From: Cerrena zonata
Taxonomy: Eukaryota > Basidiomycota > Agaricomycetes > Polyporales > Cerrenaceae
NCBI GenBank assembly: GCA_038087015.1
Contig: JASBNA010000093.1
Span: forward strand, 1 to 64,000
DNA length: 64,000 bases
Direction of reading: 5' to 3'
Below are positions 34,845-47,677 of this stretch, in pieces (positions within the stretch are counted from its first letter, which is position 1; each line of letters starts with the position of its first letter). Both the position numbers and the translations under genes were made by a program. A model generated the notes under the pieces. The model had not been told where the DNA came from, searched no databases, and was given only the letters and a program-made list of their open reading frames with translations.

Positions 34845-35564
34845 TTAGGACGCGGGTAGTATACGTAGAGGATACCTCACTTTCCTCGGAGATAACGACG
34901 ATACGAGGCCCTTCAGGGCTAAGTTCATCGCTAGAGATTGAGGTAGAATCGGACGATGATGAAGGAAGGGACGTCGGCTGGGGGGGGGAGTGTCGAAAAT
35001 GGAGGAAGCGGCGGCCAAGATTTCTTTGTGGACGTAGGAATCGACATTGTCGCAAGATCGTAGGATACTTGACCGCCCAGTTATATATTTGAAGTAGTTT
35101 CTAGGCGATAGGACAAGAGTAAAGGTGGGCCTACTGAATGATGGGGCATAAGAGACGATCTGAAGTAGCTTCACACGATGGAGGTGTAGGGGCACAGCAT
35201 CGAAGATGCGGGATTGTTTTGCGTCATTAAATTGACTAGGGATATAATAGAATAGCGATATCTTGAATGGTCGCGACCGAGTCAACATGACGTCCAGGAA
35301 GTCAAATCTATTTAGAATGAGATGAGTCGACAAGGTGGATAATTGGATAGCAACGTCTCTCCAACGTTGACAGACATGGATGATCGGGAGCCAGATCGTA
35401 GGACGGGAGAACGCATGTTCTTGGGCTGCGCCAGAACATCGACTATGATCCCATGGGAGGCTCGCACCCCATTCCTTCACGATGATTGAGAGAATCTCCT
35501 GTGTTCTACATGAACGAGTTGTTTGAGAAACGTACGTCTCGATAGAGTCGATGATGGACATCAT
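34845..35564 (-). pseudogene. Chimeric ORF: F-box-like N-terminus joined to a BTB fragment at a rearrangement breakpoint
   Basis: The 239-residue frame starts MMSIIDSIETYVSQTTRSCR. The first 160 residues look like an agaricomycete F-box protein (EILSIIVKEW, IIHVCQRWRDVAIQLSTL, RSRPFKISLFYY). At about 35067, exactly the inner end of the inverted repeat arm, it runs in frame into ILRSCDNVDSYVHKEILAAASSIF, the start of a BTB domain. Soon after, the BTB frame is lost (PPPSRRPFLHHRPILPQ is out of frame with the BTB at 59303). So the duplication edge cut an F-box gene and fused it to a truncated BTB piece. Whether the fusion is expressed is unknown. Confidence 0.65.
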
Positions 35565-36724
35565 CGAATTAGATAGGGCTTTTGGCGAATCGTGGTGTGG
35601 GATGTTGCTCCGCTGAGATGTCGATGTCGATGTTGAGCATTGTGTGAGTTGCTTGGGGCTCGTTTCAATGTTGATAGTTGGGACGGAGAGAGAGTTGATG
35701 GCTTGATCCGTCTATCAGTTCGTCAGGATCAACACATTCAGATTCCAACTGACTGACGTCGCAAAGGCCGACGGTGGAGTAGCGTATTATACCGGTACCT
35801 CCAACTCGATAGTCGCATGCCTGGGTATATTGCGCAGTATTCCAAGTGTGTCTATTTCAAGAGTGGAAGACCGAAAGCATGCGACGGACCGATCGTGTCA
35901 AGCCTTGAGAGTGAATAATAATATGGGTGGGAGAAAGGGAGCGAGGGGACGGATCCGAGTTGATCTCATCCTGTATTCTCCTATGATGACCAATTAGTTT
36001 GGATGAGAAGTGTGAGAGTGAGCATTGGAGAGAAAGAGATCTCCCTCTCCGCTTGCTTCAACTTGTTTCTCTTCTGGCCTCGCTCGGTGTCCTCTCAACT
36101 ACACACCCGTCACAAGATCCCGACTCCGAGTGTGTATACGTTCCGGGTAGCACAGGTCAGTAGACACATTTGTACACATTTGTATGCGTTCAATATACTC
36201 CTAATCACTCATTGCTTTGCCCTTGCTTCATCTTTCTACATTGCCACTCGCTCGTTTTTCACGGCAACGACTTTCGCATCACGCTCTTCAGTTCTGTGCA
36301 CTCCTCTCCAAGAGCGGTCGACCTACAGATAGCCCTTGGACTCTCACTCTGACGTCAACCGACTTGCTCCGCGCTCGTCCCAGGTTGCAACATCCGTCCC
36401 AACCCTCACTCGTGCTTGCTGATCGATCGAGTACCCCGCGCGGACTCGGATTCCAGCTTTCGGCTCATTAGGTCATAGGCTGCAAGAGCCTACAAGTCTA
36501 TTCAAATCAGCCGATTCCCTCATTGTCGTCCTGCTCAATTTCCCCTTGCTCGTCCTCGGAGCCGCCGTGGGTTTGAGTTTCAAGAGTAGGATTTTGAAAT
36601 AGGTTTAGAGGGTTGGAGATACGTCATTCGCTAGGTGAGTTTTATCATTCACATATTCATTCAACGCTTATCGCCCCCTTCCCCCTTCACTCGAACTCAG
36701 ATCAACTAGCCAAAGCAACCCACA
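35565..36724. other. Intergenic region
   Basis: Short open frames near 36003-36471 have no recognisable character. CT-rich stretches and an intron-like segment precede the gene at 36725, so a 5' UTR is likely. Confidence 0.4.
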
Positions 36725-38180
36725 ATGTCAAGCACGTCTTTGAGCATATCCTCCTCTTCCACCCGCTCATCAACCACCTCCCGCTCCTCGTCTCTCTCAA
36801 ATTCTCTTAGCGCTTCCGTAACACCCTCCGCCAACTCGACCATCTCATCCAGTTCTACTCCCTCCGTCTCTCCCACACCCTCTGGGAACGGCACTTTCCC
36901 AGGAGGAGGGCAGAATGGCGGCGGCGGAGGAGGAGGAGGAGGTGGGTTTGGAGGTGGCAATGGTGGTGGACAAACCCTTCCCTCATTGTCATCTTCAGCA
37001 GCTTTGTATCGTACGTCCTTCTCAAGTCCACATGCCAGGTGTAGCGATTGACTTGTATTATCCCTTTTGTCCATAACGAATAGTCTACACATTCCTCGGT
37101 ACATCTTCTCTTCTATTCTCTTGTTATATATTCCTAATCGTTTCCCCCAACAGCGACTCTTGTCCTTCTCTTGACCGTCTCGGGCGCAATAGTCATCCGT
37201 TCCTACATCATCCGACGCAATCAACGCGAAGCTATCGAACGTGCCATCCGAGACGGGACATATGTCCCTCCCTCTCCCGGTGCCGGGTTTGGTGGGAGAG
37301 GAAGGGGTAAGGGGAAAGTTGATTTGAGCAAGAAACCAGGGATCTGGGATGTTTATTTGGGGGATGTTGGGGAGGGGTCGAATAAAGGTGGAATTGACGA
37401 GAAGAGCGAGGTGGGTGAGGTGAGAGAGAGGGATGTTGGTGCGTTGGGAGAAACTGCGAAGGATGTACAATGGTGGGATGGGGTCATGGTATGTCCTTCT
37501 AAATTTGTCTCGTAAACTCTCTTTCGTTCAACGAGGATGCTTTATAGCCCGTCTCGGCCTTCTACGCTCACCCTCCAACATCTCCGGATTCTGAAAACGC
37601 CAATCTATCCAACTCCCAAGATCTGTCAAATTCGCAGAGAGGGCCCTTTGCACGACTAACACGATTAACGAGAATCCCACGTCTGCCATTACCAAACATA
37701 ACACGATTTATTCCACGCCATTCTCGTGGTGGTGGACAAAGTACCACAGACGCAAATACTGATATTCCATTAACGATCACTCCGAATCAAAACCCACCTC
37801 CGTCACAAGAACCATCGACATCATCAGCACCAACCCCTCACCCTCCACTCTCGCATTCACCTTCATCACATTCTCTATCTTCTCGAAACGTCTCGGAAGA
37901 AACCACTGCACCTCTCCATCTCACGTTCCTCATCGCCATGCCATCCGCATCCACTCCCTCCACCTCGACCCGCTCGAACCGCTCATCCACCTCCACCTCC
38001 TCTTCCTCTTCTTCTTCCTCCTCGGTCGTCGACTCTAAAAAACCTGCTATATCCGAACCAATAAAAGGAGATGGCCATGAGGAGGAAGAAGAGTTGCCGT
38101 GTATCGAGATCGGGACTATGCTCGTCCGAGCTCCGCGAGTCGTTCTTGATGGGTCTGTGAGTGGGAGTATGGGTCAGTAG
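36725..38180 (+). CDS. Ser-rich single-pass membrane protein, unknown function
   Basis: Three exons: 36725-37010, 37154-37488 and 37548-38180, giving 417 residues. The first 95 residues are almost only Ser/Thr/Pro and Gly (a heavily O-glycosylated-type ectodomain with a long Gly run at 36915-36965). One transmembrane helix follows (TLVLLLTVSGAIVIRSYII), then basic RRNQREAIERAIRDG, as expected for a stop-transfer anchor. The cytoplasmic tail has a Gly/Lys-rich patch, WDVYLGD, a Ser/Pro-rich region and an acidic EEEEELPCIEIGTMLVRAPR end. This plan occurs in many basidiomycete plasma-membrane or sensor-type proteins of unknown role. No enzyme motif is seen. Confidence 0.75.
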
Positions 38181-39121
38181 TGTTTCGTGAGGGGGGGAGG
38201 AGAGGGGTGTTGTATTTTTATGTTTTTTTTGGGTGGAATGATGTTGTCGTGTAGGTTTCTTGTGTGTGTTGTATTTCTCTCTCTGGATATATTTGGATTT
38301 TATTCTCCCCGCTTACTGACGCGTGTGTGTGTGTGTGTGTGTGTGTGGTGGTTGGACAGGTATGCGGCAGTGTTATTTTTCGTCTTGGGGCTGCTTATAC
38401 ACACAGGACCGCGCATCCACAATCTAACAAGAGATAGTTGATCGCTCTTCGTTCAAACAGGAAAATACATATACATGAGGTGAGAGATTAAATACGAGGA
38501 AGAAAGAATAACAATAGTTTTTTATTTGATAGAACTATCTCGCTCATGATATTTTCTGGTCTTGAAGTACCGATTAACTGTTCCCTTCACTTACAGTTAT
38601 GATTCCGTATATATATACCACGCCAGCCAAATGCATGCCGTGACCACCGACCGACCTGTGGACCCCATTTAGAAAGAAAAAAACCAGGGATTAACGAAAT
38701 TCGATTGCGAGTCCTCAGGCCTCAGGCCTCATGCACATGGTTGTTCAAGACGAAACGGCATGTCAGTCCGCTTACCGTGAGCGAAGGGAACATATCAAAG
38801 TCGACTCGGGAGTCGTCATCAGCTCAAGCTTTGAAAACCTGTATGTGAGCGCATACCGCTATTTGGGATATAGAATCGGCAACTGTAGCAAGTGGGGAAG
38901 GAAAGACTCGCTGGTCTTCACTTATCAGGTCGTGATAGGATTAGTGTGGTGTTATGTAATATATAATTCGGAATGACATCAATATTTGATATTGTAGTCG
39001 TGAACATGAATGAAAAAAAAAACTGATGACTAGGCATACACAAATGAATGGAGGGTAAAGGGTGGACGGATGGATATGGAAACGGTCTGATGGATGGAGT
39101 TGGTACGGATTTGTGTGGTGC
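38181..39121. other. Intergenic region and left edge of direct repeat 2
   Basis: Contains a (GT)n tract (38323-38347) and AT-rich DNA. Homology with unit 1 begins about 38920. No gene seen. Confidence 0.5.
38323..38347. repeat. (GT)n microsatellite
   Basis: An uninterrupted run of GT repeats, 25 bases long. Confidence 0.95.
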
Positions 39122-41265
39122 TCATTGCGTTTCGTCGGGCCATACCTCAAAATCGGCCTCGAAATACTTCATATCCCACGGCGGTGATCCAGTGTCTGAT
39201 GACGTCGGGGTCCTTTGACGGGAGAGGGCTTCCTGTACGGCTGCGTCCCTCTGTTTCTTCACGATCCTATTAACCTCTGTCATCAAAACATCCTTAATAC
39301 GCTGTAGCACGTCAATATGCAGGTTGGCGGGAGGTACCCATGGAACGATGATTCCATGTGTTCCGGGCAAGGAGAATGGACCTTTGCCGATGTCGTTGAA
39401 TATCTCGCTTAGGAGATTACAACAGTAGCAACACTTCTTGGTCACTGCGATCGTCGGATGCATTTCTTGCAGAATCTAGAACATGTTTTAGTGAAACAAC
39501 CGCAGCAAATAATGATACTACTGACTTTTTCGATTCCCGTTTCGATTCCCATTTCGCTGACCCCGGATGGATTGGCAGCCAAAGCCATCAAGGTAGCTTC
39601 ACAGTGGACTGCGCCTCTCTGTGTAAACTTGTCTTCAAGGCGGGGAAGTTTCTTGATCCAAGTCTCATCTGTTGGGAGTATACCGCCTGAGAGCACTTGT
39701 CCAAGGATCTCGAGGTGGGTGACTGGTTGCGGCGCTTTCAACATGGATGGCTGAAGTGGGGCAATGTGCACAAGCGTCCAATTAGATTTCGAGGATAAGA
39801 TACGTTTTGCGTGGCGGTGAAGAATGCGCGCTGACCTGTAGCAGGACACCACCAGGTCTAATGAGTGACACAAGGATACCAGGGAGGGCATTGGGATCTC
39901 TTGACCTGTTTGATATCAATCAGGACTGTACAGTCCCTCTGGTCTCGTTTGATGACTTACTTGTGCCTAGTCCCGCATCGGACGAAGGTATTTCCCCGAA
40001 TTCTCCGGACTCTTCGCTGGGAGCAAGTTCTAGGTGGATATGTGAGTGAGTATAAGTGGTGTCATCAAGACTACAAGCTTGTCTCACCTTCTTGGATTGG
40101 ACCAGAGCTCGACCCTGGGGCTATTCAAGAATAAACTTGAGAAAAACAAATAGGGATAGTTTTCACTAACCACTACGAAATGAAAACGAGCTCGATAAGA
40201 AATCGGAAATCCCGGAGCGTTTTAATAACTTTGACGCATCTGCGAGAACCACGTAGGCCGAATATACCCATTTGAACTCTTGGGATGCAAGGTCAGATTC
40301 TGACGGGCCCTTGCTGTTGTTGGCTTTGCGCTTGTCGATGAACTTCTGGACCAGATCAAGGAGCTCCTTCGGCAGAGAACCCATTTTATTGAGCAATGGT
40401 TCCAAGTCATCCACAGAGATGACGTCTCCAATGGGCCTGCCTTTTCTCCGCAGATATATCTGGAGCGCCCCGACATCGAGTTCTGGCGATTGAAGCGATA
40501 TGCCATTAGGAAACAAAGTATTGAACAATGCACGATCGGCGGGGGTTATTTTGTACTTTTTCAGCTCCTCTAGAAGCGCCCCGTCCAAGCGGATGCAAAG
40601 TTTCAACCTGGCGAGGATTCGAGGCGAGCAATGGTTGATAGCCCATTTGATAATTGTACGCTCATCCTCTCGTAGAATAGAGAACAACTCCTGCGCTTGT
40701 GGAATGACATCCGCACCTAGACCTCGGGTCCTAAGCAGGTAAGTCGCAGTTTATTATCCACTCTAGTGCCCGTTTACTTACTCTCGGGCATCTTTAACAA
40801 AAGCTCCCAGGCCTGCCTGGCAGACAGCGAAACCCGCATTTTCTAGCTGGTTTTTGTCGGAGTTAGGGTAGATATTTTCCAGGTACAGGAAGGGGTGCCT
40901 ACGCTGTTTCTGTGCATGTAGAATGTGTATCCCTGTATCTGCAATGAAATCAATAGACGTCAAGCCTGGAATCGAGCAACGAGCGAACCTTCATCGGCCG
41001 TCTCAGTGACCACGGTCAGGGTCATGTTGAAGATACTTGCAGGAGAGCCTGAGATTGCGACAACGAGGTTGCTATCCGCCCAGGTAGTAAGAAGCGTTGC
41101 GATGTGGATGAGTAGATCATCGACGGTGCGAACTCCATGCTTCCGAGTCCTTGTAAGGGGGATATTGTTTCCTAATTGCTGCTCGAGCACCGATAACAAT
41201 GCAGATAGACCATGAATCTTGTGTCGTAGTAGCTGCTCTTCAGAAAGAGGACGAGGATTCGACAT
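39122..41265 (-). CDS. OTT_1508-like nucleic-acid deaminase family protein, copy 2 (607 residues)
   Basis: Seven exons: 40989-41265, 40782-40938, 40171-40730, 40088-40114, 39961-40029, 39526-39905 and 39122-39475. Every phase matches copy 1. The start is MSNPRPLSEEQLLRHKIHG. The catalytic HCEATL and zinc-binding VTKKCCYCC are both kept (Ser before the first Cys of copy 1 is Cys here). Differences from copy 1 are mostly single residues, a two-residue insertion (TR) in exon 1 and a four-residue repeat (GIETGIEK against GIEQ) just before the last intron. Both genes keep the frame over seven exons, so selection for function after duplication is plausible. Predicted role: deamination of nucleic-acid bases, perhaps in defence, self/non-self conflict or effector action. 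Confidence 0.82.
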
Positions 41266-41428
41266 TTTGAGTCGGGATGGTGAAGTAGCAGGTTGCAAAC
41301 GACAATGGGTCAACGTGGGTCCAGCGACCTCAAAATGAATACCAGAAATTGAATTTCCGCAGCGCCTACTGTATGTCACTTAGAACGTCGTCAGTAATAG
41401 ATATACTACTTTGCCTCCTACTGCCACA

Positions 41429-42296
41429 ATGCATCTCAACGTCTTCTACCCACACTGTTGGGAGCTTCATAGTCTCAGCCCAGAGGACTCGCTTGGTGGC
41501 CGTGCTCTCCAGGAGGCACTCGCGTTAGTGGTGCGCACATGCGTTCAAATCTCCTGGTCCTCACCTGCGGAACGATGTCAAGAAATCAACAACTCGAACC
41601 TTCACCATCATTTATCTCCGGTAACCTGCTTTCCTATCCTCGACTTGTCGCCCTGCTAGATTCCGAATCAAATCCTATTTATACCTCTCCTCGGTGACTA
41701 TGTCTTAGCATCTTTGAGATCGGCTAGCTCATATGCCACTACCACCGATTCATTTACTTCTTCCGCTACCTTCTATCACGAACATCGATTGGAAGACAGG
41801 TCTGTTGGGATTTTCCTCGCCCGCCGAGCAAGTTGGATCATAGCGTTGCTAGCTACCAACGACGGGAGGCAAGAGGCTGAGCGGAAAAGTTCATGGTACG
41901 TATTCAACCGATATTTATTTCCACTAATCTACATCGTGCTGCATTTGGTCCTCCGTCGTGATCGATACCACCTTGGATGCTCCTCGTTTGGACGCATTCT
42001 TCAAGTCGCCCGTTCTCTTGTCTAACGTGGTGGAACTCCTTACTCAACTCTGGGTCACAGGAATTACTCGGTTGTCCAAATCTTCATCCATGTGTCCCTC
42101 GGTTTACATATATTTCTTGTCATCGACACCGACCTGTCCTTACGTGTATTCTGTCCCTTCCGCTCTCGTCCTCAGTTTGAATCCCACGTGTCTACAGACA
42201 CTCAACTCAACTTCTCGTCTAAATCGAAAGACGATCGCTAATGTGTCGATCGACTGTTCCCTGCCCATCGTTGTAGAGCGGGAACTAAAGAATTGA
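41429..42296 (+). pseudogene. Divergent header-domain relic next to deaminase 2
   Basis: ATG 41429 gives MHLNVFYPHCWELHSLSPED then SLGGRALQEALAL, the same header start as at 28665, before losing the frame. Further conserved pieces are RSASSYATTTDSFTSSATFY (about 41714-41780) and VIDTTLDAPRLDAFFKSPVL (about 41958-42020). The pieces sit in different frames with stops between, so no functional gene remains. It lies 163 bp from the deaminase start, as in unit 1. Confidence 0.6.
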
Positions 42297-44282
42297 GTCC
42301 GGTGACTCGTTCTGATCTGTTTCGATAGCTTTGTTTTCCTCTGACCAGGCGTATTCCGCTTCTACAAACAAACAAATTGGTCAGAGTTATCTACTGCTGG
42401 GTCTATCTCTTGCTATGTTGGGAGTGTCCGCATTTCTCGTTGACAGGAATATTTGTGCCCGTTTCACTCGCGTCAACGGCCTTTGTGCAATCCGACCCGT
42501 TGCATTTCTTAGCTCCTATCTGGAACTGAGTTACACAACTCATTCCAAATCGTTCCCTTTGTTGACTTGAGTGTCTCTCGTTCCCCATAGCCTAAGCGCA
42601 TCCATCGTTGACCGATTTTGATCGTTTCGAACACTTCTGCCTTTTTGTGACTGTTTAACGACTTGTTTTCTCTCTCGTCTCGCGTCTATCGGCCTTGATC
42701 GCCTCAATCCAATTTGCCCTTTCCGGAAAGGTCATCCCCTCGGCAAGAGCGATTGAGGACCCTTGTTTGGGCATACTCAACACTCGCTCGGTCCTTTGTT
42801 TCTAGGGATTTGCAAGAACATGCGAGTTCCCTTTCGTGCCTTTGCTGGTGTCATAGCGATTCGGGAGCATGTGGAGATTGAGTGCAGAATGTTTTCTGGT
42901 TATATACCTCGTCGAGTTGGACACCTCTGCAATTTTCTACGATCTCGGCTGGTTGTTACTCGGCAGAGCCAATGAATATATTTGAATGGCTACTTGACAG
43001 AAAAAACCGTGGCCCACCTGCGTAGATCGACTATCACTTTCGCAGATGCAGCATGATTGCCGATGACTGTCTGCGTGTCCTTGGCTTCAAGTTTTTTTCT
43101 CGAGTAGTCCCGATTTGTTTCACATAAACTTAAACAGCCCTGCAAAATCCTGACCGAACTGTCGTCCTATCCGAACCCATCCCCAAACTATCCAAGTAAT
43201 TATATTTTTCCTCCAATTTCAGATACATGCACCAGACCCTGCCATACCGTGGTCATCGACCTTTGATTCTGAATCTGCTTCACTATCTAGTATCTGTTTG
43301 ATCCTCGTGTAGCAAGTGATAATCTTGTCAAACATACCCGGATTTTTCTGGGAACAAGATATATTCAAACTAGTATTCTAAATGTCAATAAGTCGTGATA
43401 CCTTTCAAGGGCATTCATTCTATGGAACAAAAATCCAGAAAGGACTAAATTAAAATAAGAGAACCAAACTGCATTGTGACTCCTCGTGGGTGTCGCCAGC
43501 GTCGATCATATCGGTCCGCCTACCGTACTAACTGATGCCAACCGTGTTCGGAATCGTTCAAAACATTAACTTTACTTGTTGCTCTCACTCAACCATCGTG
43601 TCGTATATACTCGTTGGTTGTATTGCCAATGATATTTTACCCTGTGTTAGAGAAATATCCTTCTCACTTTCTACGGTATGCTCTTGGGCGAAAGGATATC
43701 CAGGTCGGTCATTTCTATGATTCTACTGATAGAATCAGAGACAGATCAGGTTCACACGTAGGGTCAATTCACAGCCTCTAGTTCGATTCACACGCAGATG
43801 GGTGTGTGTATATGTTAGTGGTACATTCCCTATTATCTCCTTGTTATGTAAAGCCTGATCGAGTCGAAATACAATGGATAGGCCCCAGATAAAGGGCCTG
43901 ATCCTGGGTAAGATCGGGTGCTCGCCTACTACATCTTGGTGGGCCATTTAAAGCCTCCTTCGGCCCAAGTTCCCAAGGTCCCACCGCACCCCTCACATAC
44001 CCCCCAAAACGCTTCCCCCGACCGTTATACAGAGTATCATGCCAGTCGTACCTCTGCAAGACGTATCCAACGGCGCGGTCATTGCACTCTCAACCTCATC
44101 AGGAAAACCCCAGTTTCCGAATTTCCGCTAATTAGCACCAATTAGATCCATTTGGTGTCAATGAGCAGCTTTCATCAGGGAACTCAACTAAACCAACTAT
44201 TTCATGCCATTTTGATGCCAATTGACGCATAAATGCTAAGAATAAATTGGATATCATACGAAATTAGATATTGGTAAGTGGT
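42297..44282. other. Intergenic: end of direct repeat 2 and 3' flank of the Plavaka transposase
   Basis: Homology to unit 1 ends about 43010. The rest has no supported gene. Ends of the Plavaka transposon should lie in here, but I could not fix terminal inverted repeats by eye. Confidence 0.4.
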
Positions 44283-47200
44283 TCAAAATATGATTCTATA
44301 TGAATGCTCGTCAACAAAGGGATTGACATAGAATGAATCACATAAATCGAGAACATTATCAGAAGTCCATTCTCTATCTACTACTGGCCCGAATTGAGGA
44401 AATAACATCACACTCCGCACGATCTGCTCGACAGGTATGATAGAGGAGTATTGAACACCATTTTCATACTCTCGAGTTACCCTGTACATTCCGTGATCAC
44501 GATGAGGTGACCGTTGAAATGGGGTGAACCAGTCGATATACGCCAGATAACCAGGCAATGGCACATCATCGTCAAGAACCTGATCGCAGATTCTTTCAGA
44601 GAGTGTGAACACGGTACGTACGCGTCCAACTCGGAAACCTGTATAGTGGGAAGAAGAATGAGTTAAGTGTTCATATACAAATACCATTTTCTTACCCTGA
44701 ACACCGGAGAATTGGGTATCTGTATCTCTACGACAGTCAACTAGGACTGTGTCGAACCGAGCAGGAACTGCGCGACCGTGACGGTCGGTAGTGGCTGGTT
44801 TGGCATGTGCCATATCACGGTAGATATCGTTATTGAGTTTGTCGCTCAAATCCCGGTTAGCAAATCGAACAGTGTGGTAAACTGGGAGTGAATGGAAACG
44901 TATTAGGACATTTGCTGCTTCATGTTGAAGACGTCTACGAGAGACACCAGGACAGTTCCACTTGACGATGAAAGTGCTGAGGGCATTGACTATATCAATT
45001 GCACCATAGTCATCTGCGAGTACATCAAGACGGACTGAACGAAAGGTGGGGTTCCGGGTCATCGTGATGTGTGTAGGTGTGGATTCGACTCGTTCCCTGA
45101 GACCAAGACGCCATTTGATGTAAGCATCATGACGAAACATTTTTTCTTTTCGTTCTAACCACAGACACATCTGTATGAGCTCCTCTTTGTGGTTTGTTGC
45201 TTCATATGCATCCTTTGCATAGTCGATATGTAGGCGTTCCGTGGTCTGTGTGCTGTAGTTATCCGTTGTGCCGAACAGTTCAATGAGCCACCGATAATGT
45301 CCCGCGTTGTGGAGCTTCGGGATCGTAAAGTTTTCTCGGATCCCAATGTCCACAAAGATGTTCTTGTTTTCGTGAAACTGCTCCAGAGCAAGTTCCATGT
45401 CATCGAGCGAGTCCATAGTGTGAACCTTGAGCTGTGCCAGATAAAGAAAATCAAGCATACCCCTAACTGCCCGAACCAGTCGTGCGGGGGACTGACTATT
45501 GGGGAGGCGTAAGTCGATTACAAGGCCAATAAGGATACGGCACATGTCACGATGCTCCTGACCTGAGACTCGAGATAATGTTGTGATACCCTTAGTAAAT
45601 AACCGTGTGCCATGACATGGAGGCATTCGTCGACAACGAGCATCGATTTCTGCAGCTCCAAAGGTCCTCTTTAGCCAAGAAACCAGATGTTTGATTAAGC
45701 CTTGATACAGCTGGTGGAGAATGTCCGGAGTGATCGATTGGAAGATATTGACATAGGGAAGATCGTGCCAGAATGGGCGATAGATTGGTTTGATTCCCGC
45801 ATCTACACAGGCCTTCGTGAACTCGACAGGGTCGCCCTCCATGATCGAAAAGGCTTCAATGATTGCGTCCAATGATCGTACAGGATGGACTTCACCTGTC
45901 CCAAGTTCGTCTGGGGGAATAGGGCAGGTGGGGCATTCTCCCTTCTTCAAACAAGTTACAAGAAGTTGTTCGGGATAGTCGCCTACAAATGCAGCAAAAA
46001 TGGGATGACATCGTCGAGTGACACCGTCGCCACTTGTCATTTCGATTCCGGTAATGCCGAGGGTCTTCAGAGGTGCGAGAATGTGTCCCATGGCAGCGTG
46101 GAAGAGATTACCAAGGGCACGTCGACGTGATTCGAGATTTGTGATCGAAGAGAGCTTAGTAGTAGGGAGATACCCTAGGAGGATCTGAGCATGCTTTGAG
46201 GGCTTCATGCGGATATCTTTGGGTATATTTCCAATGGTGAGGTAAATCGGATAGGCTGTTTTCCCCCGAAAAAGAGTGAGTTGTGTCTTGTCGGTAGAAA
46301 TAATGATGGGGATGATGGTTGTGCCTTCGTGTTCACGTTCTAATTCATTCTGACAATAGAGAAAGTCAGTTTAGTCAGACGTAAGTTGGTATTTGTGAAA
46401 AACTGACCTGAATAGCCCACCACCATCGCCCGGTATGCATCTCATCAAATTGACGGATTGTCATATCTTCATCTACGTAGTGACGTTCCGGAGCAAAAAC
46501 AAGATATGGAACAAATTCGGGATTGCTCCATAGCGACTTGAGACATTCTGTGATGTCACGGTAGTAAACATCGAATGCTTCACCAGCTGCATCAACAACA
46601 ATCTGCTTGCGTTGAAAATGAGGCCGTCCAGGTAGGTTTGAGTCAATGATTTTGTTGAGTTCATTTGCAGTCTTGTAGGATAGATCGAGCCGTTCACGGA
46701 ACTAGAGAGAAATATATGAGATAAGGGAGAACAACACATGGTAAACAACAACTTACACCCTCGATTTTGAGAAGTTCTGTCAGTGCATTCGCACCTGGAC
46801 CCCGCAGTTTTGCCCAACGGGCAAGTTCCCAATCCAGTTTGGAGTTAAATGGTGCCCAGATATTGTCACCATCAGCGAGAGTATCCTTATACCGTTCGTT
46901 CTCGTTTTGAGTAATAGTCTCTGTTACTGGGATTCCTGCCTTTCGTCCATATGGAACCCGTTGTGCTGGTTGTCGACGAGCATGTGTTTGATGGTTTTGT
47001 CGGGGAGTAGATGGCTCAGGACCGTCAACTGGTCCATTCGCATTGTCGGGTTCATGGGGCACATGACCAGGATGGGGAATTACCGGTGGCTCCCATTCAG
47101 GCCCGGCATCATCATCAATGGGGTTTGCATGACGATCGAGTTCACGCTGAGCATGTTCATCAAGTTCGTCACCATCTTCCCAGCCAGGAAAGTCACGCTC

Positions 47201-47464
47201 ATCATAGTCTTCACCAAAAAAGTCTCCAGCAAACATTGGCATGTCAGGACTCGGGTCTCGATGATCGTCGGGTGTTGGGCTAGAGGAAATACCGGGCATT
47301 TCCTCATCCAAGTCCTGATGGTAGCCATAGAGCTCGTTGCGATAAGGAATGCACTTTGGATTCTGAGTTTGTGTCAGATGGAGAGAAAAGCCAGTATTGG
47401 AAAAATAGGCTGAGCAACCTGGGCAATGAATTGATTTATCGGTAGCGGATGGTCGTTGAGGCAT
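44283..47464 (-). CDS. Plavaka-type DNA transposase (1003 residues)
   Basis: Exons 46757-47464, 46408-46701, 44696-46349 and 44283-44638 join to 1003 residues; the last intron (57 bp, in frame) is optional. The N-terminus MPQRPSATDKSIHCPGCSAY..FSLHLTQ is a C2H2-like zinc finger. The core carries typical Plavaka blocks: FDEMHTGRWWWAIQ, PIIISTDKTQLT, YPIYLTIGNIPK, GECPTCPIPPDELG, YVNIFQSITPDILHQLYQG, GHYRWLIELFGTTDNYSTQTTERLHIDYAKDAY and NHKEELIQMCLWLERKEK. It belongs to the CACTA-related transposases of basidiomycetes, with an RNase H-like catalytic fold that cuts and pastes the element. No stops or frameshifts are seen, so it may still be active. The gene at 47678 runs divergently, 213 bp away. 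Confidence 0.92.
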
Positions 47465-47677
47465 GTTTTGGCTCAAGGTGTTAGATTGAATATAGGTGTG
47501 GTTCTTCTGTAAGCGTAGTGGGGTGTCGCTTCCAAAAACTGAACCGCGGTACATGCTGAGTCAACCCATCGGCAAGTGAAGGAGGTTCGGTTCTTGGTAT
47601 ACCTCAAGCCTGACGTGGCTTTAGGCGCTTCTCGTGCTCCTTTACTCCAACCTACACTTGTTTCTGAGTTTGCTATC
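47465..47677. promoter_or_regulatory. Bidirectional intergenic region of the Plavaka / DUF6532-like pair
   Basis: A 213-bp gap between two divergent starts must contain both promoters. No individual element can be named. Confidence 0.5.

Larger units (their letters stand above)
30258..35067. repeat. Inverted repeat arm 1 (kinase copy B segment)
   Basis: The reverse complement of 59303-64000; base 30258 pairs with the last base of the window. The inner end is sharp: both arms share TATCCTACGATCTTGCGACAA and differ immediately before it. The true outer end of arm 2 lies beyond 64000. Confidence 0.9.
38920..43010. repeat. Direct repeat unit 2 (deaminase gene plus divergent header relic)
   Basis: Second copy of the 26200-30330 unit, same orientation, about 12.7 kb away. 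Divergence is low in the deaminase gene and higher in the header-relic half. Confidence 0.85.
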
